From positions 1-11,580 of the forward strand of contig RPPU01000084.1 of NCBI GenBank assembly GCA_003819975.1: a DNA stretch of 11,580 nucleotides, in the 5' to 3' direction. Below the pieces are notes generated by a model, which saw only the letters and a program-made list of their open reading frames with translations, was not told where the DNA came from and made no database searches. The translations under genes and the position numbers were made by a program. Each line of letters starts with the position of its first letter. The stretch's first letter is position 1. This DNA comes from Desulfobacteraceae bacterium. Lineage in GTDB: Bacteria > Desulfobacterota > DSM-4660 > Desulfatiglandales > HGW-15. This document shows positions 1 through 6,462 of this stretch, piece after piece.

Positions 1-636
1 GATTATTTCCGGGCCGGGGTTGAAATTGAGAATACCCGATTGGAATTCTTCTTCGGTAACGGCGCCCGGCCTTGTCCCACGGCAGATTAAAACATAGTTG
101 CCGTATTCGTTCTTTCTCAAATCGCTGATCCGGCCCTCTATTTTGGGGTAAGTAGACATCTTTTTGATTTGCTCGTTGAGCATTCTTTCCCGAAGTTCGG
201 CAACACTTTTAGGTTTGCCGCCCATCATGGAGAAGGCGCCATAACTTAAAAACAAGATGCCCAGCCCGGCCAGGGTGATCAGGAGCGGTCCCAGCCAGAA
301 CTGGGAAAAAGTGGTCAACTGGGCTTCGGACGGATTTCGGGGGTTGTAGACCAGCGGGACCTGAACACCGGTTTCATAGGCGGGGGCATTGCTTCCGGTG
401 CTGCCCTTGAAACGGATGGTGGCGCCGTTACGATCCTGAAATTCAACGATCGGATAATAGGAGGCGCTGGCGCTCTTGGTTTCATCGACGGGGAGGCTTT
501 TTTCAATTTTCACTACTTTTCCTTGAGTACGCAAGCCGTCTTTTAGCAGGCTGAATCGTTTTGCACCCCACATCAACCCGTAAACAAGCACCGCCAGTCC
601 CAGGCTGCCCAAAAGAATCATGATCACCCATTTCAT
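1..636 (-). CDS. DUF3592-like membrane protein (partial, C-terminus outside window)
   Basis: Reading leftwards from the ATG at 636, the frame stays open for 212 codons to the window edge, so the C-terminus is missing. A Shine-Dalgarno GGAGGGA lies 4 bases upstream of the ATG, which fixes the start. The N-terminus is a hydrophobic helix (about residues 3-22). A soluble beta-rich stretch follows (about 38-105), with the pattern YYPIVEF, a charged turn, and then VPLVYNPRNPSEAQ. A second hydrophobic helix covers about 116-136. This order (membrane helix, small beta domain with PxVxF and V.YnP.nP, membrane helix) is typical of DUF3592 proteins, whose function is unknown. About 75 further residues after helix 2 include a cysteine-containing beta-like segment. 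It lies 167 bp downstream of the radical SAM gene on the same strand and may be co-transcribed, but nothing links them functionally. Confidence 0.72.
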   Translation of the reverse strand, partial: MKWVIMILLGSLGLAVLVYGLMWGAKRFSLLKDGLRTQGKVVKIEKSLPVDETKSASASYYPIVEFQDRNGATIRFKGSTGSNAPAYETGVQVPLVYNPRNPSEAQLTTFSQFWLGPLLITLAGLGILFLSYGAFSMMGGKPKSVAELRERMLNEQIKKMSTYPKIEGRISDLRKNEYGNYVLICRGTRPGAVTEEEFQSGILNFNPGPEII

Positions 637-803
637 GATGTCCCTCCACGCTGAGAGTCGTTTTGAAAAGATTTTAACCCTTTTTAAAAATTCATTAAAA
701 TTGTCGTAAATTCGTTTTTATTGCTTAAATGCACATTATGGTCGGGATGCAAGATTTCGCGGGCCATGTAATCCAATTTTCAAACCAATATCCTATCAGG
801 TTT

Positions 804-2093
804 TTAGCGCACAGGCTGATTGAAATAACCCAATTTCAGATCGGGAAATTCCTCTTTCAGAATGTCCGTCATCTTTTTGAGACCCATTCCAGGTGATTGC
901 ATGCGTGGCATTTTTGCGAGATAAAGCGGCGGGTCGATATTCAGGTTTTTCAAGTGTATGAAATGCAGGCCGGTTTTCCCGATCAATTGTCTTAGGGCCT
1001 TGAGTTCCGCAAGCTGATCCGTGATCCCGGGAAAGACCAGATAGTTGATCATGGTATAGAGCCCCAGGTTTTGGGCGATGCGGATGGATTCCAGTACGTC
1101 CGCAAAGCGATAATTTTTGGGCCGGTAATATGCGTGGTAGAGTTCGGGTTGGGCGCTGTTGAGACTGATGCGGATGGAATCGAGTCCGCTTTCAGCCACT
1201 AGGCGCACGCGCTCCGGCCAGCTGCCGTTGGTATTGAGGTTGATGGTTCCTTTTGAAGTTTGGGCGCGGATGGTGCGAATGGCAGCGGCAATGAGCTTGT
1301 ATTCGGTCAAAGGCTCGCCTTCACAACCTTGGCCGAAACTGACAATCGCTTCCGGGGCTTGATCTAAATGCCGGACAGCTAAGTCGACAATTTCCTCCTG
1401 GCTTGGTTTAAAGGTGATACGATGGTGGGAAGCTGTGCAAGATTGTTCGGGTTGTAAGGAAAGACAACCCAGGCAGCGGGCATTGCAGGTCCGGCTAACC
1501 GGCAAAGGGGCTTCCCAGCGACCCAGAAAAATATTTTTGGCCGCAAAACAATGGTTGTAAAGCGCGCAATGTTTCAAATGATCTTGCAAAGGCCCGGCCT
1601 CTTGTTTTTTTTCAAGACGCCGAATGGCCTGTAAAAGCTTGCGGTCATCATAATTGCGGGGATCCCATTTGGGGTTGGTTTCGATGCGGAAGCCGGCGAT
1701 CCAATATCGATCTTTTTTAAAACCGACCGCGGTATAACCCCACATGGGCAAAACATAATCTTTGGCGCTATAGGCGACAGCCGGCAAATGGGTCCGTACA
1801 ATGCCGGATTCAGGAAATGCCGCCACGGCATAGCAAGAGGCAGCGCGGCCGTTGATCTCTATCTCGGCAACCGTAACATATTCGCCGGTAACGGGGTCCA
1901 GGCCGACAGGCGGGCATTCCGGAATAAAAAATAATTTACTGTATTCGGGCATGGGCAGGAGATCGGCCGGTTCCAAATGAATGGGTTCGGCGCCCGAATA
2001 ACCGGCCATGCGATAATAGGGGTGATCAAAGATCCGGCCGGATTTGTCGGCGTAAAGCATGAAGGGGAGCGGATTTGTTTTTTTCATAAACAT
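804..2093 (-). CDS. Radical SAM enzyme with unusual N-terminal region
   Basis: The 429-residue protein carries a CxxxCxxC motif (C203, C207, C210) for the [4Fe-4S] cluster that cleaves S-adenosylmethionine. It is followed by a GGEP-like segment in which GQGCEGEP (254-261) replaces the usual glycines. Further radical SAM barrel signatures are INLNTNG (284-290) and IRISLNSA (307-314). The approximately 195 residues before the cluster motif match no domain I recognise; they end in a C-x5-C pair (C176, C182). With C219 and C257, these could ligate a second cluster, but that is inference. There is no C-terminal SPASM-type cysteine cluster. The ATG at 2093 has GAAGGA six bases upstream, so it is preferred over the Met two codons later. 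It is divergent from the histidine kinase gene. Neighbours give no substrate clue. The radical SAM assignment is firm; the reaction is unknown. Confidence 0.88.
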   Translation of the reverse strand: MFMKKTNPLPFMLYADKSGRIFDHPYYRMAGYSGAEPIHLEPADLLPMPEYSKLFFIPECPPVGLDPVTGEYVTVAEIEINGRAASCYAVAAFPESGIVRTHLPAVAYSAKDYVLPMWGYTAVGFKKDRYWIAGFRIETNPKWDPRNYDDRKLLQAIRRLEKKQEAGPLQDHLKHCALYNHCFAAKNIFLGRWEAPLPVSRTCNARCLGCLSLQPEQSCTASHHRITFKPSQEEIVDLAVRHLDQAPEAIVSFGQGCEGEPLTEYKLIAAAIRTIRAQTSKGTINLNTNGSWPERVRLVAESGLDSIRISLNSAQPELYHAYYRPKNYRFADVLESIRIAQNLGLYTMINYLVFPGITDQLAELKALRQLIGKTGLHFIHLKNLNIDPPLYLAKMPRMQSPGMGLKKMTDILKEEFPDLKLGYFNQPVR

Positions 2094-2115
2094 TTATTAT
2101 CCTTCAGCATTATTC

Positions 2116-2147
2116 AGTCGGGCCATTAAAACATCCCGATCCCGACT
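2116..2147. repeat. Inverted repeat upstream of the radical SAM gene
   Basis: AGTCGGG (2116-2122) and CCCGACT (2141-2147) form perfect 7-bp arms around an 18-bp spacer. The spacer holds a further CCCGAT copy. The dyad lies 23-54 bp upstream of the radical SAM start codon, so it could be an operator or a 5'-leader stem. No function can be assigned from sequence. Confidence 0.35.
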
Positions 2148-2219
2148 TGTACAGAAAATTGAAAATCAGAGCTGTTTTTTTCAGGAATTCAATGCCAACG
2201 CACCGGTTTGAGGCATGCC

Positions 2220-2248
2220 TTGACATGGATTGAGGATAGGTTTAACGT
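2220..2248 (+). promoter_or_regulatory. Candidate sigma-70 promoter for the kinase/regulator genes
   Basis: A perfect TTGACA (2220-2225) is followed after 17 bp by TAACGT (2243-2248), which keeps the important T, A and final T of the -10 box. Transcription would start near 2255, leaving a leader of about 75 bases before the kinase ATG. The -35 and spacing are very good and the -10 is mediocre. I found no equally good promoter for the divergent radical SAM gene. Confidence 0.5.
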
Positions 2249-2330
2249 CTTATCGCTTTTTAAAAATGGCAGGTCAAAATAAGAGGTCTAAAACGCAGGC
2301 CGCAATAGGCTGAACAGAAAGGTTTTTTAG

Positions 2331-3779
2331 ATGAATCCTTCCCAGGTTGATGATCCTTTTGAAGGCAAAAAATTCAAACTGGTCAAATATTTTGCATGGG
2401 CCAGCTTTATGGTGCTCGCGATTTTTAGTTTTCCTTTTTCCGCTATTGTCTCCCAGCAGACCAAGGAGATTTTGGAGGAGAGTTATGAAAATCGCAGCCG
2501 TTTAATCGGCAAGAATCTCCATTTTCAGATTACCCAGAATTTTATTTTACCGATGATGTTGAGTCGCCGTCCGATCCAATTGAGTAATCCGGAACAAAAT
2601 AAGCAGATTAATAAGATTGTGAACAACACGATCCAAGGCTTCAATATTGAACTGGTCAATATTTACGATATCGGGAAAAATATAATCGCCTACAGCACGG
2701 ATCCTCAACTTTTCGGTAACGAAGTCGAACAAAGTCTGGAATATAAAAAGGCTCTGGCCGGTGATGTTTCATCCGTGTTGATCTCCCAACGGAGCGGCTG
2801 GTGGTTCTTCAATCAGTTGGCGGAAGCCAAGGTCCAGTTAAAAACTTTTGTCCCTCTTAAGGGTGTCTATTATCTTGATCCCGATAAAGAATCCTTTGCT
2901 TTTGATCCGAACTATATTTTCGGAGTTTTTGAATTCACTCAGGATATGACCAAGGAATACAAGGGTATTATCCGGTTCCAGTATCTGGTGTTCGGCCTGA
3001 CCATCCTGATCATGGGCCTGATCTTTGTAGTGCTTTTATTGGTCGTTCGCAAGGCCGAAGTCATGATCGAGAATCGGGTCGTGGAACAACAGGAATTGGA
3101 GGCGCAACTGAATCAAGCCGAACGCCTGGCGACCTTGGGAGAAATGGTAGCCGGTGTCTCGCATGAGATCAAGAATCCATTGGGCATTATTCGCAGCACG
3201 GCCGAATTGTTGGCGGAAACAGCGGAATCCAATCAACAATCCAAACGGCTTTCCGGGGTCATTATCGAGGAAGCAACCCGTCTCAACAACATCGTGACCG
3301 AGTTTCTCGATTTTGCCCGGCCGCCGACCCTCAATCTTCAGGATTGTAAGTTGGAAGAGATCCTTCAAAAGAATTTGAACTTTCTGCAACCGGAGTTTGA
3401 AAAAAGAGGGATTAGGGTGCAAAGCAATCTGCAAGGCCGAACTTTCGAATTTCAGGCCGATCAGGATTTGCTCTATCGGGCCTTTTTGAATATCATGCTC
3501 AATGCCGTGCAAGCCATAAACAAGGAAGGTCTCATCCAGATCCGGGCTGCAAAGGAAAAGGATTATTATGAAATTGAGATCGAAGATAATGGCTCCGGCA
3601 TTTCACCGGAAAACATACAAAAGCTTTTTAATCCTTTTTTTACGACCAAGGAGCGGGGCACCGGTTTAGGACTTTCGATCGTTAAAAAGATCATTGAAAG
3701 TCACCGGGGAACCATAAAACTGGAGAGCCTTAAGGGGCAGGGCACGAAAGTGAGGGTGCGTTTACCCCGGCAACCGTAA
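2331..3779 (+). CDS. Membrane sensor histidine kinase, NtrB/AtoS-like
   Basis: This 482-residue kinase has an N-terminal membrane helix (about 20-41). A periplasmic segment of about 170 residues follows, with a Cache-like stretch (IYDIGKNIIAYSTDP, then an ALAGDV turn near 141-146), and a second membrane helix spans about 216-239. A short coiled coil (241-265) leads straight into the HisKA domain, with phospho-acceptor H278 in SHEIKNPLG; I see no clear HAMP or PAS domain. The HATPase region shows the N box (N387, N391), DNGSGI (419-424), FFTTK (436-440) and GTGLGLSI (443-450), so all catalytic boxes are intact. An AAAGG element eight bases upstream supports the ATG. Its partner is the NtrC-type regulator 132 bp downstream. 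The ligand is unknown; small organic acids are common for Cache sensors, but that is only a family tendency. Confidence 0.93.
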   Translation: MNPSQVDDPFEGKKFKLVKYFAWASFMVLAIFSFPFSAIVSQQTKEILEESYENRSRLIGKNLHFQITQNFILPMMLSRRPIQLSNPEQNKQINKIVNNTIQGFNIELVNIYDIGKNIIAYSTDPQLFGNEVEQSLEYKKALAGDVSSVLISQRSGWWFFNQLAEAKVQLKTFVPLKGVYYLDPDKESFAFDPNYIFGVFEFTQDMTKEYKGIIRFQYLVFGLTILIMGLIFVVLLLVVRKAEVMIENRVVEQQELEAQLNQAERLATLGEMVAGVSHEIKNPLGIIRSTAELLAETAESNQQSKRLSGVIIEEATRLNNIVTEFLDFARPPTLNLQDCKLEEILQKNLNFLQPEFEKRGIRVQSNLQGRTFEFQADQDLLYRAFLNIMLNAVQAINKEGLIQIRAAKEKDYYEIEIEDNGSGISPENIQKLFNPFFTTKERGTGLGLSIVKKIIESHRGTIKLESLKGQGTKVRVRLPRQP

Positions 3780-3781
3780 GC

Positions 3782-3799
3782 CCGTTCGCACGGTTTTTT
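3782..3799 (+). terminator. Weak terminator-like hairpin after the kinase gene
   Basis: CCGT (3782-3785) and ACGG (3790-3793) pair around a TCGC loop and are followed directly by six T residues. The stem is only 4 bp, so at best this is an attenuator that lowers read-through from the kinase gene into the regulator gene. It begins two bases after the kinase stop codon. Confidence 0.3.
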
Positions 3800-3846
3800 G
3801 CGGTTTTTAGCGGTCACGATTGCGACAACGATAGCGATAACGATTT
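3791..3846. repeat. Short tandem repeats between kinase and regulator genes
   Basis: Two degenerate tandem repeats lie side by side. The first has a 10-bp period (CGGTTTTTTG, CGGTTTTTAG, then CGGT; 3791-3814). The second has a 6-bp period with CGA at the head of each unit (CGATTG, CGACAA, CGATAG, CGATAA, CGATTT; 3817-3846), also readable as a 12-bp repeat. No reading frame crosses them convincingly. They account for nearly half of the 132-bp spacer. Confidence 0.6.
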
Positions 3847-3911
3847 GGAAATGATCGACAATCTTTTGCCGATAGATGGGTTTTAAGTTAAACATAAGTT
3901 TATAGGTGTGT

Positions 3912-5276
3912 ATGGAAACGATTTTAATTGTGGATGATGAAAAAAATTATCTGGTAGTACTTGAGGCATTACTTTCTTCAGAAGGCTATGAGATTGTAAC
4001 CGCCAATCAGGCCAAAGACGCTCTGCATCTCATCGAGGAAGCCGATCTGGATCTGATCATTACCGATATGAAGATGCCGGTTATGAGCGGGATGGAATTG
4101 CTGGTCGAGTCCAAAAAAATGAAGCCGGATGTCCCGGTCATCATGATGACCGCCTTCGGCACCATTGAAATGGCTGTCGAAGCCATGAAAAAACAAGCCT
4201 ATGATTACATCACGAAACCTTTTAAAAATGAAGAGCTGAAGCTCACGATCAAAAAAGCGCTGGATAATTGTCGTTTGATCAAAGAAAATCGGCGTCTGAA
4301 CGAAGCCCTTTCCGAGCGCTACCGGCACGGCAATATTATCGGCCGCAGCAAACCGATGCTTAAAATTTTCGACTTGATCGGCAAGATCGCTCTTTCCAAG
4401 GCTTCGATTTTGATCGCGGGACCTTCCGGTACCGGCAAGGAATTAATCGCCAAAGCCATTCATTTTGAGAGTCCGCGCAAAGACCGGCCTTTTGTATCGA
4501 TTAATTGCGGGGCTTTGACCGAGACCCTTCTGGAGAGCGAATTATTCGGCCATGAAAGGGGCGCTTTTACCGGCGCGATTGCCATGAAAAAGGGGCGGTT
4601 TGAATTGGCGGATGGCGGGACATTGTTTTTGGATGAAGTCGGTGAAATGCCGGCCTCCTTGCAGGTCAAACTTTTACGGGTGCTGCAGGAAATGGAATTC
4701 GAAAGAGTCGGAGGCACCCGCAGTATTAAGGTGGATGTCAGAGTTTTATCCGCTTCCAACCGTATCCTTAAGGAGGAGGTGGCCGAAGGCCTTTTTCGTG
4801 AAGATCTTTATTATCGGCTGAATGTTATCACTATCGAAGTACCGCCTTTACGCGAGCGTAGTGAAGATATAAAACTTTTGGTTCAGCATTTCATTGAAAA
4901 ATACCGCCGGGATGACGGGAAAAGCCAGATTGAGATCAGCCCGGAGGCCTGGAAAGCCCTTTTTCAATATCCATGGCCCGGAAATGTGCGGGAGTTGGAA
5001 AATGTAATTGAAAGAGCGGTGGTTCTGAAATCTGAAAATTTTATTCGGGTGGAGGATTTACCGATCGAGGTTTCCGGTACACAACAGGAGTTAGATGTGG
5101 AAGGATTCATTCCGATGAATGCGCCTTTGCATCAGACTTTGGAAGCGATTGAAGAGAAATTAATTCGGCGGGCATTGAAAAACTGCAATAATATACAGTC
5201 CCGGGCCGCGGAGATGCTGGGCATTACCAAAAGCCTGATGCAACATAAGATTCGGAAGTTCAATATTGTTTTTTAA
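3912..5276 (+). CDS. Sigma-54-dependent NtrC-family response regulator
   Basis: The protein has three standard parts (residue numbers count from a GTG at 3906, two codons upstream). The receiver domain has acidic D10/D11, phospho-acceptor D54 (IITDMKMP) and K104. The AAA+ sigma-54 interaction domain has Walker A GPSGTGKE (172-179), the sigma-54-contacting GAFTGA loop (219-224), Walker B GTLFLDE (238-244) and WPGNVREL (357-364). A Fis-type helix-turn-helix covers about 413-454. All motifs needed to remodel sigma-54 RNA polymerase are intact. I place the start at the ATG at 3912 because AGGTG lies just upstream and the protein then begins METILIVDDE, as is usual; the GTG at 3906 is the alternative. 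It is presumably phosphorylated by the kinase upstream. A complete sigma-54 promoter module lies less than 200 bp downstream of its stop codon, which makes that promoter the obvious candidate target. Confidence 0.94.
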   Translation: METILIVDDEKNYLVVLEALLSSEGYEIVTANQAKDALHLIEEADLDLIITDMKMPVMSGMELLVESKKMKPDVPVIMMTAFGTIEMAVEAMKKQAYDYITKPFKNEELKLTIKKALDNCRLIKENRRLNEALSERYRHGNIIGRSKPMLKIFDLIGKIALSKASILIAGPSGTGKELIAKAIHFESPRKDRPFVSINCGALTETLLESELFGHERGAFTGAIAMKKGRFELADGGTLFLDEVGEMPASLQVKLLRVLQEMEFERVGGTRSIKVDVRVLSASNRILKEEVAEGLFREDLYYRLNVITIEVPPLRERSEDIKLLVQHFIEKYRRDDGKSQIEISPEAWKALFQYPWPGNVRELENVIERAVVLKSENFIRVEDLPIEVSGTQQELDVEGFIPMNAPLHQTLEAIEEKLIRRALKNCNNIQSRAAEMLGITKSLMQHKIRKFNIVF

Positions 5277-5282
5277 GGTAAA

Positions 5283-5300
5283 AATTTTTGTACATAAATT
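5283..5300. promoter_or_regulatory. Candidate activator site 1 (GTAC dyad)
   Basis: This is an 18-bp palindrome centred on TGTACA, in which eight of nine base pairs match (AATTT, t, TGTACA, t, AAATT). It starts seven bases after the regulator stop codon, about 198 bp upstream of the predicted sigma-54 start site. It shares the GTAC core with the second dyad at 5352-5369. Assignment to the adjacent regulator is inferred from position and symmetry only. Confidence 0.4.
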
Positions 5301-5351
5301 ATTCAATAAAATCAATGTATTAATGAAAAAACAGTCGAAAGCGGTTTTGTG

Positions 5352-5369
5352 AGTACAAAAAATTGTACT
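5352..5369. promoter_or_regulatory. Candidate activator site 2 (GTAC dyad)
   Basis: AGTACAA (5352-5358) and TTGTACT (5363-5369) form a perfect 7-bp inverted repeat around AAAA. The centre is about 130 bp upstream of the predicted start site at 5490, within the usual range for enhancers bound by NtrC-class proteins. The half-site TTGTAC also occurs at 5288-5293 in the first dyad. Its poly-A loop and lack of a GC-rich stem argue against a terminator role. Confidence 0.5.
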
Positions 5370-5424
5370 TTATTATCCATCTATAGAAATAATGAAATCG
5401 GATTTTGTTTGTTTTTTTTAACAA

Positions 5425-5437
5425 TATCAATGCTTTG
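5425..5437 (+). promoter_or_regulatory. Candidate IHF binding site
   Basis: TATCAATGCTTTG matches the IHF consensus WATCAANNNNTTR at every defined position and sits in an AT-rich tract. It lies between the GTAC dyads and the -24/-12 promoter, centred near -59. IHF commonly bends DNA there so that a distant activator can touch sigma-54 polymerase. The consensus is short and this DNA is AT-rich, so a chance match is possible; the position makes it more credible. Confidence 0.5.
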
Positions 5438-5463
5438 TTAATAAATAAAAATAAAGTAAGTTT

Positions 5464-5479
5464 TGGCAAGGGACTTGCA
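5464..5479 (+). promoter_or_regulatory. Sigma-54 (-24/-12) promoter pointing rightwards
   Basis: TGGCAAGGGACTTGCA matches the consensus TGGCACGNNNNTTGCA with one mismatch (A for C). The invariant GG (5465-5466) and GC (5477-5478) have the required 10 bp between them. The predicted start site is about 5490. It is 187 bp downstream of the regulator stop codon and no coding gene follows it on this strand: the next gene, the transporter, is on the opposite strand. It therefore appears to serve a short RNA or an antisense transcript. Confidence 0.75.
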
Positions 5480-5489
5480 ATATACATTG

Positions 5490-5552
5490 GCAACTAAGCA
5501 ATCAATTCTTTCCTCCTAAAAAAGCCAATCTTCATAGTGAAGATTGGCTTTT
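5490..5552 (+). ncRNA. Candidate sigma-54-dependent small RNA with anti-SD tract
   Basis: A transcript from the predicted sigma-54 start near 5490 would reach the perfect hairpin at 5520-5552 almost at once, giving about 63 nt. It contains no ATG. The first 30 bases are AC-rich and then CU-rich with little self-complementarity, and include UUUCCUCCU (5509-5517), complementary to AGGAGG ribosome-binding sites. An exposed CU-rich seed before a terminator stem is a common small RNA layout. The arrangement recalls CrcZ, which lies downstream of cbrB and is made from a CbrB-dependent sigma-54 promoter; I see no sequence likeness to it. A weak point is that only four T residues follow the stem on this strand, and all four lie in the stem. 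The alternative is read-through as an antisense RNA to the transporter gene. Confidence 0.5.
5520..5552 (-). terminator. Bidirectional terminator between converging transcripts
   Basis: Perfect 15-bp arms (5520-5534 and 5538-5552) enclose a TAG loop, with core AGCCAATCTTCA pairing TGAAGATTGGCT. On the minus strand the GC-containing stem is followed by TTTTTT (5523 to 5518) and begins 12 bases after the transporter stop codon, a classic intrinsic terminator for the mltD-to-transporter operon. On the plus strand only TTTT follows, so it should be weaker in that direction, where it would end the candidate small RNA. Confidence 0.88.
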
Positions 5553-5564
5553 AAGTTTGAAATC

Positions 5565-6461
5565 CTACCAAAGACATAATACCCAAATCCCTATCACGGC
5601 GACAATAGAACCGAACACTTCACGCAGAGTTATTTTTTCTTTTAAAAAAATGGCGGAAGGAAGGATGATAAATACCGGGACCAAAGCCATGATGGTGGTT
5701 GCAATGCCGAGTCGGGTGTGTTTGATAGCCAAAAGAGCCAGGGAAACTCCTATAAAAGGGCCGGAAATAGCACCAACGGTCATTTGACCCATGGCCCATT
5801 TATTATGCAGCGCTGAAAAAATACGCGGCCAGGCCCGGAGCACGGTAACCAGAAATAAAAAACAGGGGATTGCCGCAATGATTCTGATTTGAGTCGCCGC
5901 AGTTGGATCATAATTTTGCACGCCTAATTTACTGAGAAAGAGCCCTCCGGCCTGGCCAAGAGCGCCGCCAAAGGCCAGAAATAATCCGGAGAAAGAAAGG
6001 GTGAGTTGCATGGATTTGTTTTTCCGGTCGGGTTTAAAAACAACCATGGCAATGCCTAAAATGGTTATGCTCATCCCGATCATGCTTTTTGGCTCCAAGG
6101 TCTCACCAAGAAAAAACCAGTCCAGCAAAGCGGCCAAAGGCGGCACGGCAGCCATAATGAGAGTCGTGAGCCGGGCGCCGATAGTCGCATAAGCCTGAAA
6201 CAGAAAAAGATCGCCCAAAAAAAATCCAATAAACCCGGAGAGCGATAACCATAACCAAGCAGAGGCTGAAGCATCCGTGGGCAAGAGCAAGCCGCGATAA
6301 AAGAGGTTAAAGAGGGTCAGGAGGAAAAAGGCGATAATAATCCGGATTAGATTAACGCTGAGCGACCCGACCTTTTGGCCGGCCAGCTGAAAGGAGAGGG
6401 CTGTAATCGTCCAGGATATCGCGGTCAGGAATGCAGCGGTTTCACCAAGGCCGGGCATCAT
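5565..6461 (-). CDS. EamA/DMT-family transporter
   Basis: This 298-residue protein is almost entirely hydrophobic and predicts about ten membrane helices in two EamA repeats (about 7-141 and 152-297). Each repeat ends with the family pattern of an acidic FLGE/FLKE turn followed by a helix with a late glycine (117-139 and 272-292). Family members export amino acids, nucleobases or other metabolites, or carry drugs; the substrate cannot be read from sequence. The ATG at 6461 lies one base after the era stop (TGATATG), so translation is probably coupled to era. A second Met follows immediately. It is the last gene of the five-gene operon and is followed by the bidirectional hairpin. It has no obvious functional link to the RNA-processing genes upstream. 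Confidence 0.9.
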   Translation of the reverse strand: MMPGLGETAAFLTAISWTITALSFQLAGQKVGSLSVNLIRIIIAFFLLTLFNLFYRGLLLPTDASASAWLWLSLSGFIGFFLGDLFLFQAYATIGARLTTLIMAAVPPLAALLDWFFLGETLEPKSMIGMSITILGIAMVVFKPDRKNKSMQLTLSFSGLFLAFGGALGQAGGLFLSKLGVQNYDPTAATQIRIIAAIPCFLFLVTVLRAWPRIFSALHNKWAMGQMTVGAISGPFIGVSLALLAIKHTRLGIATTIMALVPVFIILPSAIFLKEKITLREVFGSIVAVIGIWVLCLW

Positions 6462-6462
6462 A

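Noticed and set aside
2266..2283. TGGCAGGTCAAAATAAG as a second sigma-54 promoter before the kinase gene
   Set aside because: The GG is present but the GC required 10 bp later is TA, so the -12 element is missing.
3036..3512. A 158-codon minus-strand open frame inside the kinase gene
   Set aside because: It lies wholly antisense to the HisKA/HATPase coding region, whose motifs are intact, has no ribosome binding site of note and no recognisable domain.
3889..3902. TAAAC-ATAA-GTTTA dyad just before the regulator start
   Set aside because: The arms are 5 bp in AT-rich DNA, too short to call an operator with any confidence.
5352..5369. AGTACAA-N4-TTGTACT as a terminator of the regulator gene
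   Set aside because: The stem is AT-rich with one G:C pair in each half, no T run follows directly, and it lies 75 bp beyond the stop codon; a protein-binding dyad fits better.
5490..5518. Minus-strand AGGAGGAAAG reading as a strong ribosome binding site
   Set aside because: The only start within range is TTG followed by two codons and a stop, and it lies after the operon terminator. The plus-strand reading as an anti-SD tract is more sensible.
5557..5787. A 76-codon plus-strand frame just downstream of the sigma-54 promoter and hairpin
   Set aside because: It is antisense to the transporter's C-terminal repeat, begins beyond a strong hairpin, and lacks a ribosome binding site and any recognisable domain, so it is unlikely to be the promoter's target.
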